Of a DNA stretch of 64,000 nucleotides, positions 17,479 through 25,791 are shown piece by piece. The notes under the pieces were generated by a model. That model did not search any database. It worked only from the letters and a program-made list of their open reading frames with translations, and was not told the origin of the DNA. This DNA is from Algorimicrobium algoritergicola (GTDB lineage Bacteria > Bacteroidota > Bacteroidia > Flavobacteriales > Flavobacteriaceae). The stretch is from assembly GCF_008086165.1 (NCBI RefSeq), contig NZ_VSKL01000006.1:124001-188000 (forward strand). The letters run 5' to 3'. The position numbers and the translations under genes were made by a program. Numbering within the stretch: the first letter of the stretch is position 1; every line of letters begins with the position of its first letter.

Positions 17479-17697
17479 GTGAAAAGTGAAAAGTGAAGAG
17501 TGAAAAGTGAAAAGTGAAAAGTGAAGAGTGAAGAGTGAAGAGTGAAGAGTGAAGAGTGAAGAGTGAAGAGTGAAGAGTGAAGAGTGAAGAGTGAAGAGTG
17601 AAGAGTGAAGAGTGAAGAGTGAAGAGTGAAGAGTGAAGAGTGAAGAGTGAAGAGTGAAGAGTGAAGAGTGAAGAGTGAAGAGTGAAAAGTGAATAGT
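17479..17697. repeat. Long heptamer array GTGAAGA (about 31 units)
   Basis: Roughly 31 7-bp units, nearly pure GTGAAGA in the middle with GTGAAAA at both ends. Three units make 21 bp, so one minus-strand frame stays open and reads as a repeated Leu-Phe-Thr-Leu-His-Ser-Ser peptide; it has no start signal and is treated as non-coding. The homogeneous centre suggests recent expansion. Confidence 0.9.
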
Positions 17698-17884
17698 TAA
17701 AAATTGGGGTTGGAGATTGTTGATTGTTGAGGTTGGGATTAGGGATCAGCATGTATTTAGGTGTGTGTTTTATCATCTTGAACTTTCTAAGCTGTGTACT
17801 TTTTGTAAACTAAAAACTACAAATTGTAAATAAACTTGCAGGGTTTGGTGAACTTATTATCTTTACCAAGCTATTATTACACTC

Positions 17885-19276
17885 ATGGGAAAACAGACTA
17901 TTCACTTTAATATTTCGGAACGTAAGTTGCTGTTGCGTCTTGTTGATATTATGAGTATCCTGCTTTCCTTATATTTTGTGAGTGATTGGTTTCATTTTGA
18001 TTATTTTACCATAACCCCGGAAAATTGGACTTGGGTTGGGATTTTAGTCATCTATATTACCATCTTTGGGACCATATTTGAGCTTTATGACCTGCAGAAA
18101 GCTAGCAAACCTCATATTGTATTTGCTAATATTATTTTAACAGCTTCGGTTACCGTTCTATTCTATTTATTAACACCCTTTTTTACGCCCTTATTACCTT
18201 CTAACCGGCTACAGATTGTCTATTTTTATCTGGCTATCATTGTTGCTTTAAGTCTCTGGCGTTTGATATATGTTACTTTTATAACCTCGCCACGTTTTTA
18301 TAAAAAAGTTCTTATTGTTGGTGAAACGTCTAATATTGAAACGATTGTTGGTGCTTTTAAAGACGCGGATCCGAACTATAAGATTGTGGGTTATATTAAT
18401 TGTGAACAGGTAACTTCGAACACCATAGAATTTAAAGATATTATTGAATATCCACCAGAGGCTTTGCATCAAGTGATTCAGGAACAATCTATTTCAGAAA
18501 TTGTTGTTGCCAGCTATAATGCCGAGACCATTACTTCTGATATTTATTACGATTTAATTACGCTATTAGAACGGGGTTTTCCCATTAAGGAATATACCCA
18601 AGTTTATGAGGATATGACCTATCGAGTTCCAGTACAGTTTGTTGGGAAAGACTTTTATAAGTATTTTCCGTTTAGTAGGAGTAACCACAATAAGCTGTAT
18701 TTGTTTTTTCATCGGATGTTTGATATATTTCTTGCCTTTATTGGTGTATTACTAAGTGTTTTTATTGTGCCATTTGTATTGGTAATCAATTTGATAGGGA
18801 ACCGAGGGCCCTTATTTTATTTTCAAGAACGTGTTGGTAAGAATGGCAAATTATTTCAGATTATTAAGTTCCGAACTATGGTTACCAATGCCGAAACTGG
18901 CGGTGCCGTTTGGGCTGTGAAAGATGACTGCCGCATTACCCCCTTTGGCACCTTTTTAAGACGTTCCCGAGTGGATGAAATTCCCCAGTTTATCAATATT
19001 TTAAAAGGCGATATGAGTTTGATTGGTCCTAGACCCGAACGCCCTTATTTTGTTAAGGAACTATCTCAAGTTATTCCTTTTTACGAAACACGGCATATTG
19101 TGAAACCTGGTTTAACGGGTTGGGCGCAAGTGAATGTCCGATATGGTAATACGGTTGAAGATAGCTTGTTGAAACTTCAATATGATTTGTACTATATTAA
19201 ACACCGGAGTTTTTTCCTAGATTTTAATGTGATGGTTAAGACGGTTGGGACGATGCTTTATTTTAGAGGGCAGTAG
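17885..19276 (+). CDS. Undecaprenyl-phosphate sugar phosphotransferase (WcaJ-type)
   Basis: A 463-residue polyprenyl-phosphate hexose-1-phosphate transferase that would start each repeat unit by moving a sugar phosphate from a UDP-sugar to undecaprenyl phosphate. About four N-terminal membrane helices precede a Rossmann-like CoA-binding-type domain (about residues 135-245). A further helix near 275-300 leads into the bac_transf catalytic domain, with IIKFRTM (about 327-333), RRSRVDEIPQF, GDMSLIGPRPE and PGLTGWAQVN. Length and domain order match WcaJ/exopolysaccharide initiating enzymes. It starts with ATG at 17885 after the repeat region. The stop is followed within a few bases by octamer and heptamer repeats. 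Confidence 0.9.
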   Translation: MGKQTIHFNISERKLLLRLVDIMSILLSLYFVSDWFHFDYFTITPENWTWVGILVIYITIFGTIFELYDLQKASKPHIVFANIILTASVTVLFYLLTPFFTPLLPSNRLQIVYFYLAIIVALSLWRLIYVTFITSPRFYKKVLIVGETSNIETIVGAFKDADPNYKIVGYINCEQVTSNTIEFKDIIEYPPEALHQVIQEQSISEIVVASYNAETITSDIYYDLITLLERGFPIKEYTQVYEDMTYRVPVQFVGKDFYKYFPFSRSNHNKLYLFFHRMFDIFLAFIGVLLSVFIVPFVLVINLIGNRGPLFYFQERVGKNGKLFQIIKFRTMVTNAETGGAVWAVKDDCRITPFGTFLRRSRVDEIPQFINILKGDMSLIGPRPERPYFVKELSQVIPFYETRHIVKPGLTGWAQVNVRYGNTVEDSLLKLQYDLYYIKHRSFFLDFNVMVKTVGTMLYFRGQ

Positions 19277-19450
19277 TTGTTTAGACGTTTAGATGTTTAG
19301 ATTTTTAGACGTTTAGATGTTTAGATGTTTAGGTGTTTAGGTGTTTGTTGTGGGGTGAAAAGTTATAAGTGAAAAGTGGAAAGTGAAAAGTGGAAAGTGA
19401 AAAGTGGAAAGTGAATAGTGAAAAGTGAAAAGTGAATAGTGAAAAGTAGA
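19277..19450. repeat. Octamer (GTTTAGAT) then heptamer (GTGAAAA/GTGGAAA) arrays
   Basis: Starting about 3 bp after the upstream stop codon, 8-bp GTTTAGAT/GTTTAGAC/GTTTAGGT units run to about 19345. Units of GTGAAAA, GTGGAAA and GTGAATA follow from about 19352 to 19449. The rest of the convergent spacer to 19568 shows no gene and no strong hairpin. Confidence 0.85.
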
Positions 19451-19568
19451 GGGGTATCCAGGTGATATAGATGTAAAGTTCTTGGTTCCTTCCTTTGGCA
19501 GTTAGGCGTGGTTTGTGGTTCCTAGCTTTACGTTGATTATTTTTGGGAGGTAGATTTACCTATAGCTT

Positions 19569-20738
19569 TTAAGACTCTATTTGCTTTTTAAAATAGCTAA
19601 TGAGGTATATATATCTAAGCAATAAGGCACAATAAAATGGGATTGCAGCTGGTGCGAATACTTGTAGACCAATTGTCCAATGAAAAGCCATTAAAACGCC
19701 CATAATTACCAGAAACTTCATAAATGGGATAATCCACGTTTTAGGTTGTTTTTTTGCTATTTGCCAAAGTAGTAATCCGTTTAAAGGAAATGCCCATAAT
19801 AGATTGTAGTTATAAGCCGTAGTTTGGTGGTCTGTTGCAAACCATAATAATAAAATGAGGATACCCAGCAAGGTTGTTATTATAAGTAAGGTACTATCTA
19901 AAACCTTGTTTCTGGTTTGTTTTTTATAATCCGAATAGGTTATACCCAACATTATTACACTTATGATACTGAAAATAACCAAGGGACTCCATAAAAAGTC
20001 TGTGCTTGACGGGTGTGGTTTTTCCTGATATATGGTTTCTTCACTTTTTACCAGTTTTCTATCTCCTATAGTTGCTTCACCAAAAAATGTTTGGATATAG
20101 GCGGGTAAAAACATGTGCTCTTCCGCGGTTGCTTGTTGGTCTATTACGGAACCTAAAGCAAGATCAATACCCACACTTCCCCAAGAGTTTGCTGGCACCT
20201 TGCCGCGAATGAGATTTCTAAATGTTTGGGGTTCAAAATTTTCTGGTTCGTGAAAGGTGATGTTGTTATTTAAAACAACTTGCAGCACGTCTTTCATTTT
20301 CGTTGCACAATTATCAAAAAAGAAATCGTACAAATAGTCGCGGTTTTCTGGTTTGTAATTATTAACCAAGTAATTAAGCAGGGCTTGTTTTTCTTCTAAA
20401 GATATATTTAAAACTTGCTCGGTAATGGTTCTGTTTTGCCAGATATAAAAGCCTTCAAGGTCCTTGTATTTGCTTTTCCCGATAGAATAGTTGAGTTTTC
20501 CTTGGGCGAAATTTAAATAAAAACCAGGTTCGTTAAATGGGAATCGTCCATAATCATAACCCACATCTAAATTGTTAGCACGATCGCGAATTCGGAATAT
20601 GTTATGTCCGAACGCATCGTTTAAAGCCGTTCCAGGGCCAATAGTTATGACACTTACTTCTGCTTGTGATGATAATTGCTGGCTATACATCTGTTGAAAA
20701 CAGAGCAAGAGAAAAAGACCTAAAATACGGATGTTCAT
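19569..20738 (-). CDS. lnb: Lnb-type lipoprotein N-acyltransferase (DUF4105 N-terminal domain)
   Basis: A 389-residue protein with a signal peptide (about residues 1-19), a periplasmic DUF4105/Lnb_N domain and about five C-terminal membrane helices from about residue 245. Conserved points are FGHNIFRIRD near residue 43 and DFFFDNCATKMKD near residue 140; the Cys of DNCAT and the His of FGHN fit the NlpC/P60-like catalytic pair proposed for this family. Lnb-type enzymes add the third acyl chain to bacterial lipoproteins, replacing Lnt in Bacteroidota. It lies 7 bp after the PorV-like gene, so the two are probably cotranscribed. Confidence 0.8.
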   Translation of the reverse strand: MNIRILGLFLLLCFQQMYSQQLSSQAEVSVITIGPGTALNDAFGHNIFRIRDRANNLDVGYDYGRFPFNEPGFYLNFAQGKLNYSIGKSKYKDLEGFYIWQNRTITEQVLNISLEEKQALLNYLVNNYKPENRDYLYDFFFDNCATKMKDVLQVVLNNNITFHEPENFEPQTFRNLIRGKVPANSWGSVGIDLALGSVIDQQATAEEHMFLPAYIQTFFGEATIGDRKLVKSEETIYQEKPHPSSTDFLWSPLVIFSIISVIMLGITYSDYKKQTRNKVLDSTLLIITTLLGILILLLWFATDHQTTAYNYNLLWAFPLNGLLLWQIAKKQPKTWIIPFMKFLVIMGVLMAFHWTIGLQVFAPAAIPFYCALLLRYIYLISYFKKQIES

Positions 20739-20745
20739 AAACCAG

Positions 20746-21861
20746 TTATCTAAAGATGCTAAAATCTAGTTTTAATGAAAATACATTGGAGTAGAGGGCC
20801 ACACTTTGGTCGCCAATATCGGTAAAGGCATAATCTACTTGAATACCTTTGTATTTAAAACCTAAACCAATACTCGGTTGAAAAGACACTCTTTCGTTGT
20901 TGTCTATTTGTAATTCGTTTTGAAAGTTGCCTACACCTGTGCGTAGAAACACCATATCTAGATAGCCGAATTCAAAACCAACAGCCGGTGTTATACTGGC
21001 AAAAGATGTTGAGATAATATCGTTATTTTGTTCGAAGCGTACATTTAAATCTACTTCCGCCAGTAAGGTGTAATCATAGCGGATAATAAATTTTTTGGAG
21101 GCTCCTATTTGTAGTTTTGGAATGGTAATTTCGGTTGTTTCTGGTAATTCTTGATTTTGACCTTCAACGGCATTTTGGATGGTGGCAAATTCTTCTTCGT
21201 CAATAGCCCAGGCATTAAAGGTGGTTGTAATATCGCGCGCCATAATACCAAATTTCCAATTGCTATCGGTTTCAAACTGAATAGCTGCATCTAAACCAAA
21301 ACCCCAAGACGAGGCGAAGTCGCCAATAATTCTGCGGATTACTTTGGCATTTATTCCATAATTTAAACCGTCCAATGGTAATTTTCTAGCATAGGAAAAG
21401 GTGACGCCATAATCTGCCGTTGAGAACAAACTGATTCTGTCGTAATTAATATTTCCTTCGTCATCAATTAATTGGGTGGTGTTTAAAATATCATCCACCG
21501 CAAAACGAATTACCGAAATACCAATAGCGGACCGGTCATCAATAGGCATGGCAAAGGCTAAATAATCATAATTAGCAATATTAGCGAAATAGCTAGAGTG
21601 CATGAGGGCTAGTTGCTTGTCCTCAATATTTACGAGTCCTGCTGGATTCCAATAACCCGAGTTAACATCGGCAGAATGGGCTGTTACCGCATTACTCATA
21701 CCCAATGCAGCCGCATCCACACCAATATTCATAAATTCGTTAGAATATTTTCGGACGGCTTGACCATATACTGTTACAGAGACTAAAAAAACCAGTGCTG
21801 TGGTTTGTAATGCTTTCAAATACAATTCTTTTTTTGCAAAGATGCTACAATTTTTCAACAT
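20746..21861 (-). CDS. PorV/PorQ family outer-membrane protein
   Basis: A 371-residue protein with a signal peptide (cleavage probably after TVYGQ) followed by the family hallmark MNIGVDAAALGMSNAV and NSGYWNPAGL. The rest alternates polar and hydrophobic strands, as in a FadL-like barrel, and ends in a Phe-rich strand (LDFSIFR). PorV/PorQ proteins serve type IX secretion by shuttling or capping cargo at the outer membrane; this could be such a component or a paralogue of unknown use. ATG at 21861 is preferred over an in-frame TTG four codons upstream. Confidence 0.75.
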   Translation of the reverse strand: MLKNCSIFAKKELYLKALQTTALVFLVSVTVYGQAVRKYSNEFMNIGVDAAALGMSNAVTAHSADVNSGYWNPAGLVNIEDKQLALMHSSYFANIANYDYLAFAMPIDDRSAIGISVIRFAVDDILNTTQLIDDEGNINYDRISLFSTADYGVTFSYARKLPLDGLNYGINAKVIRRIIGDFASSWGFGLDAAIQFETDSNWKFGIMARDITTTFNAWAIDEEEFATIQNAVEGQNQELPETTEITIPKLQIGASKKFIIRYDYTLLAEVDLNVRFEQNNDIISTSFASITPAVGFEFGYLDMVFLRTGVGNFQNELQIDNNERVSFQPSIGLGFKYKGIQVDYAFTDIGDQSVALYSNVFSLKLDFSIFR

Positions 21862-22378
21862 ATTAAACTTCAAAATCGTTGAGTTATTGTCTTTTTGATA
21901 TTTATATTTTTTAATTTATTCTAATATAGAGGTCCTATTTAAAGATTGTAGCTGTTTTGGTAAGTTGTAGATTTGCAGAGTTGCAAAGTTGCAAAGTTGC
22001 AAAGTTGCAAAGTTGTGGAGTTGTGGAGTTGTGGAGTTGTGGAGTTGTAGAGTTGTGGAGTTGCAGAGTTGGAGAGTTGTGGAGTTGCGGAGTTGTGGAG
22101 TTGTAGAGTTGTGGAGTTGCGGAGTTGTAGAGTTGCAAGTTCCTTCCTTCCTTCCTTCCTTCCTTCCTTCGGCAGGCAGGCAGGCAGGCAGGCAAGGTTC
22201 CAAGTTTAAGGTTTTGAAGTTAGAAGTTTCAATTGATACGCAGGAACATGCTACTATTTTTTATTACAACCTTTATCAAGTTTGATAGGTTGTCGAATTG
22301 TATTTTGCCCATAAAAACGTTTCCAACGGTATTGTTTGCCGGCAATAGTTTACTATTTTTACAGGATTATACCGAATA
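21862..22378. repeat. 517-bp divergent spacer with octamer and tetramer arrays
   Basis: An 8-bp array (AGTTGTGG, AGTTGCAA and variants) spans about 21961-22139. CCTT x7 followed directly by GGCA x5-6 occupies about 22140-22195. The rest is AT-rich and probably holds the promoters of the divergent PorV-like and pssA genes, but no clear TAnnTTTG pair was fixed. Open frames through the array on both strands are repeat artefacts. Confidence 0.8.
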
Positions 22379-23137
22379 ATGATGAAAAAACACATTCCTA
22401 ATTTTATTACGCTATTAAATTTGTTGAGTGGTTGTATAGCTGTTGTTTTAGCTGTAAATAATCAGTTTGTAACTGCTGCCATTTTTGTTTTTTTAGGGAT
22501 ATTCTTTGATTTTTTCGATGGTTTTTTCGCCCGTAAATTTCATGTGCAAGGTCCTTTGGGTGTTCAATTAGACTCGCTTGCGGATATGGTTACAAGTGGG
22601 TTGGTGCCTGGTGTGGTAATGTTTAAGCTTTTGCATATGTCCTTGGGGAATCCTGTTTTGGAAGATTCAGAGTCGTTATGGAGTCAGACCGCTTTTTTTG
22701 ATGGCTTGCATTATGCACCGTTAGCTTATATTGGTTTTTTTATAACTCTGGGATCAGCCTACCGTTTGGCGAAATTTAATATAGATGAAGATCAGCAAAG
22801 TTATTTTAAAGGCTTACCAACTCCTGCGAATGCCCTTTTAATTTTATCCTTACCGCTCATCATTGAATTCCAGAATCATGATGGCATGAATGCTTTGATT
22901 TTGAATCCTTGGTTTTTAATTGTTATTACGCTTATTAGTACCTATATGTTGAATGCGCCGGTGAAATTATTTGCATTGAAATTTAAAACTTACGATTTTA
23001 AGTCGAACATGACTCGATATTTGTTTTTACTAGCAACCATTGTCTTATTAATTGTTTTACAATTTGCCGCTATTCCGTTGGTGATTTTGCTTTATGTATT
23101 ATTATCCTTACTAACCGCTAAAAGCATTCAAGCGTAA
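22379..23137 (+). CDS. pssA: CDP-diacylglycerol-serine O-phosphatidyltransferase
   Basis: A 252-residue integral membrane enzyme that makes phosphatidylserine, the precursor of phosphatidylethanolamine. The CDP-alcohol phosphotransferase signature is complete: Asp47-Gly48, Ala51-Arg52, Gly61, Asp65 and Asp69 (D-G-x2-A-R-x8-G-x3-D-x3-D). About eight hydrophobic segments follow. Two consecutive ATG codons at 22379 and 22382 could start translation. The next gene follows after 33 bp in the same direction. Confidence 0.9.
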   Translation: MMKKHIPNFITLLNLLSGCIAVVLAVNNQFVTAAIFVFLGIFFDFFDGFFARKFHVQGPLGVQLDSLADMVTSGLVPGVVMFKLLHMSLGNPVLEDSESLWSQTAFFDGLHYAPLAYIGFFITLGSAYRLAKFNIDEDQQSYFKGLPTPANALLILSLPLIIEFQNHDGMNALILNPWFLIVITLISTYMLNAPVKLFALKFKTYDFKSNMTRYLFLLATIVLLIVLQFAAIPLVILLYVLLSLLTAKSIQA

Positions 23138-23170
23138 TACGTTTTAACTTAATTAATACTTACTTTTTTT

Positions 23171-24049
23171 ATGGCTTCAGGATTTTTTGCCTTACTTGAT
23201 GATATTGGTGCACTCATGGATGATGTGGCGGTTTTAAGCAAAGTGACCACCAAGAAAACAGCCGGGATTTTAGGTGATGATTTGGCTGTGAATGCCGAAA
23301 AAGCATCTGGATTTGTGTCCTCTAGAGAAATCCCTGTTTTATGGGCCATTACCAAAGGTTCCTTTATAAATAAACTCATTATTCTACCGATTGCTTTTTT
23401 ATTAAGCGCTTTTTTTCCAGCCGCTGTGACGGTTATTTTAGTTTTAGGTGGGATTTATTTGGCTTTTGAAGGTGCTGAAAAAATTTATGAATATGTTGTG
23501 CCCCATAAACATGCTGAAGGTTCTACGCCTGATGTTGGAGTTGTACTAACCGAAGAAGAAGTTCTTGAATTAGAGAAAACAAAGGTGAAATCTGCTATTA
23601 TAACTGATTTTATTCTGTCGGTTGAAATTGTGATTATTGCTTTAGGTGCCGTGATGGGACAGACTTTATTACTTCAAATTATTGTAGTTACTATAGTCGC
23701 TATTATTGCAACAGTTGGTGTTTATGGCATTGTAGCTTTAATAGTTAGAATGGATGATTTTGGTTTAAAACTTATAGAAAAAAGTAATGGAACGGGGTTT
23801 GCATACCGATTTGGAACGCTATTAGTTGGTGCTTTGCCTTATGTTATAAAAAGTTTATCAGTCATTGGAACTATTGCTTTACTACTTGTTTCTGGTGGTA
23901 TTTTTGCCCATAATTTAGATTTCTTTCACCCTATATTAGCATCATGGCCAGCGCTTATTAGAGAGTTTCTAATTGGTTTGGTTATCGGGCTTTTGGCCGT
24001 TGTTGTTTTCAAAGTGGTGCTTTGGGTTGTTGGGATGGTGAGAGGATAG
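23171..24049 (+). CDS. DUF808/YedI family inner-membrane protein
   Basis: A 292-residue membrane protein. The conserved N-terminal block MASGFFALLDDIGALMDD and KTAGILGDDLAVNAEK identifies the DUF808 (YedI) family, whose function is unknown. About six hydrophobic segments span residues 70-290. It is likely cotranscribed with pssA. The end of the gene runs into an octamer/heptamer repeat region within about 10 bp of the stop. Confidence 0.85.
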   Translation: MASGFFALLDDIGALMDDVAVLSKVTTKKTAGILGDDLAVNAEKASGFVSSREIPVLWAITKGSFINKLIILPIAFLLSAFFPAAVTVILVLGGIYLAFEGAEKIYEYVVPHKHAEGSTPDVGVVLTEEEVLELEKTKVKSAIITDFILSVEIVIIALGAVMGQTLLLQIIVVTIVAIIATVGVYGIVALIVRMDDFGLKLIEKSNGTGFAYRFGTLLVGALPYVIKSLSVIGTIALLLVSGGIFAHNLDFFHPILASWPALIREFLIGLVIGLLAVVVFKVVLWVVGMVRG

Positions 24050-24057
24050 AAAGGATG

Positions 24058-24569
24058 TGGAGTTGTTTGTTGTTGAGTTGAATAGTTTTCTTGCAAAGTT
24101 GCAAAGGCGCAAAGTTGCAAAGTCGCAAAGTTGCAAAGATTCAAAGACTCAAAGGCGCAGAGTTGTTTGTTGTTGAGTCGTTTGTTGTTAAGTTGAATAG
24201 TTTTCTTGCAAAGTCGCAAAGTCGCAAAGTCGCAAAGTTGCAAAGACGTAGAGGCGCAAAGTTGCATAGTCGCAAAGATTCAAAGACTCAAAGGCGCAGA
24301 GTTGTTTGTTGTTGAGTTGAATAGTTTTCTCGCGGAATAGCAAAGTGGCGAAGTTTTTGCGTGTTGAGGTATGAGGTATGAGGTATGAGGTATGAGGTAT
24401 GAGGTATGAGGTATGAGGTGGAATGGGTGAACGTTTCAAATAAAAAGAACACTATTATTCCTTTTTATAAATTTGGTATTTATTTCTTAGAATTTTTATT
24501 TTTTGAACACTGAACACTGAACACTGAACACTGAACACTGAACACTGAACACTGAATACTGAACACTGA
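24058..24569. repeat. Repeat-filled convergent spacer: octamers, GAGGTAT x8, GAACACT x9
   Basis: Three arrays follow one another: 8-bp GCAAAGTT/GCAAAGTC units (about 24095-24345, in two similar blocks separated by GTTGTTTGTTGTTGAGTTG text), the 7-bp unit GAGGTAT (24366-24420) and the 7-bp unit GAACACT (24505-24569, one GAATACT variant). The last array stops one base before the lptB stop codon at 24571. No gene is credible here. Confidence 0.88.
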
Positions 24570-24570
24570 T

Positions 24571-25311
24571 TTACTCTCTGATTTTCTTTTTACGCAGTTC
24601 GAAATTCTGTCCTAAATACACTTTACGTACCATTTCATCATTGGCTAATTCTTCAGGTTCGCCGGCTTTTAGAATACTACCTTCAAACATGAGATAGGTT
24701 CTGTCTGTTATGGCTAATGTTTCCTGTACGTTGTGATCGGTAATTAAAATACCTATGTTCTTTTTGGTTAATTGTGCCACGATACGCTGAATATCTTCAA
24801 CGGCTACGGGATCTACTCCAGCAAAGGGTTCATCTAGAAGAATAAAATTAGGATCGGTTGCTAGGGCACGTGCAATTTCTGTACGACGACGCTCACCACC
24901 TGATAATAAATCGCCTCGACTTTTTCGAATATGTCCCAAGCTAAATTCATCAATAAGCGATTCCATTTTATGTACTTGTTCTTTCTTACTTAATTTGGTA
25001 AGTTGCAAAACGCTTAAAATATTATCTTCAATACTTAATTTTCTGAAAACGGAGGCTTCTTGTGCCAAATAACCGATACCATTTTGTGCCCTTTTATACA
25101 TAGGGTATTTGGTAATGTTGGTGTTTTCTAAAAAAATATTTCCGCCATTGGGTTTAATTAGACCTACAATCATATAAAACGAGGTCGTTTTACCAGCACC
25201 ATTGGGTCCTAAAAGACCAACAATTTCTCCTTGGTTAACTTCTAAAGATACATCTTTAACGACTTTTCGGCCGCTATAGGATTTCATTAAATGTTCTGCT
25301 TTTAGTTTCAT
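24571..25311 (-). CDS. lptB: LPS export ABC transporter ATP-binding protein
   Basis: A 246-residue cytoplasmic ATPase of the LptB2FG complex that powers lipopolysaccharide extraction from the inner membrane. Visible motifs are Walker [10 protein letters not shown] (35-43), the signature LSGGERRR (about 136), Walker [14 protein letters not shown] (about 156-168) and the H-loop in ITDHNVQ. The GERRR form of the signature and DPVAVEDIQ are typical of LptB rather than generic importers. Kdo-pathway and Tat genes follow on the same strand upstream, but a 480-bp repeat-bearing gap separates it from tatC. Confidence 0.9.
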   Translation of the reverse strand: MKLKAEHLMKSYSGRKVVKDVSLEVNQGEIVGLLGPNGAGKTTSFYMIVGLIKPNGGNIFLENTNITKYPMYKRAQNGIGYLAQEASVFRKLSIEDNILSVLQLTKLSKKEQVHKMESLIDEFSLGHIRKSRGDLLSGGERRRTEIARALATDPNFILLDEPFAGVDPVAVEDIQRIVAQLTKKNIGILITDHNVQETLAITDRTYLMFEGSILKAGEPEELANDEMVRKVYLGQNFELRKKKIRE

Positions 25312-25791
25312 AGGCTTATACTCTGGGCTAAAATAGTAAAATCATGGCGACAATTTTATGTTTCTAATTGAATTTAAATAAAGTTTAACGCCTTTTCGGT
25401 TTAAAATTTTCCTGTTGCTTGTTAAAAGTAATATGACGTTTTGATTTAGTTTCAATTGCCACTGAAATACATATCGACTTCGAATTTAAATTTTCTTTTT
25501 TGCATTGCCCAAAAAAGAAACAAAAAAGTCTAGGCTTACGAATCTTTATCTAAATTTTTCATTCAACAACTAAATTTTAGGAACTCGCTAACAAAATTTT
25601 GCTCGATTTTAAAAAATTGACTGCTCAAACAGCCTAAAATTTCACGTTCTTATTATGTCTAATTTCACGATAAATTTTCGATAGGCCGATTTAGAGTTTA
25701 AAGAAAGATAATATAATGTTTAACTATTGTGACTTTAATAAAACGAATGCAATCAATTTAAATAAAGTTTAACGCCTTTTCGGTTTAAAAT
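25312..25791. repeat. 480-bp spacer: element F bracketed by 39-bp direct repeats
   Basis: A 39-bp sequence including AAGTTTAACGCCTTTTCGG occurs at 25371-25409 and again at 25755-25793, exactly 384 bp apart and without a visible mismatch. The second copy covers part of the tatC stop codon. The enclosed DNA contains element F. No gene is seen. Confidence 0.85.
25500..25692 (+). repeat. Dispersed element, copy F
   Basis: Left box GCATTGCCCAAAAAAGAAAC then a CTAGGC segment; right box GATAGGCCGA. Internal inverted repeats are AAATTTTAGG (25572-25581) with CCTAAAATTT (25633-25642), and an outer imperfect pair CGAATCTTTATC with GATAAATTTTCG. So it folds like copies A-D but with different stem sequences. 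Confidence 0.75.

Larger units (their letters stand above)
15971..17884. repeat. 1.9-kb non-coding repeat region
   Basis: No credible gene. The region holds three copies of the nested-hairpin element (B, C, D). The B and C units together with about 310 bp of downstream sequence form a tandem repeat of about 494 bp. Each of those units ends with 49-bp repeats. After copy D come GGTTTCT x4 (about 17436-17463) and a long GTGAAGA array (17479-17697). ATTC x5-6 occurs near 16077-16098. It separates the last glycosyltransferase from the initiating phosphotransferase. Confidence 0.85.

Noticed and set aside
17432..17776. 114-residue minus-strand open frame of repeated Leu-Phe-Thr-Leu-His-Ser-Ser
   Set aside because: It is the reverse of the GTGAAGA array; three heptamers make 21 bp and simply lack stops. 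No start signal, family or codon pattern supports it. The same applies to the minus-strand frame at 9940-10221.
15983..17884. Insertion sequence remnant
   Set aside because: Despite dense repeats, no transposase fragment or terminal inverted repeats with a target-site duplication were found; described as non-coding repeats instead.
21916..22285. Open frames on both strands through the octamer/tetramer array
   Set aside because: Overlapping frames in opposite directions over simple repeats; no gene-like composition.
23926..24439. Open frames rich in Leu-Cys-Asn-Phe-Ala-Thr across the spacer
   Set aside because: They read through octamer repeats and the end of the DUF808 gene; artefacts of low complexity.
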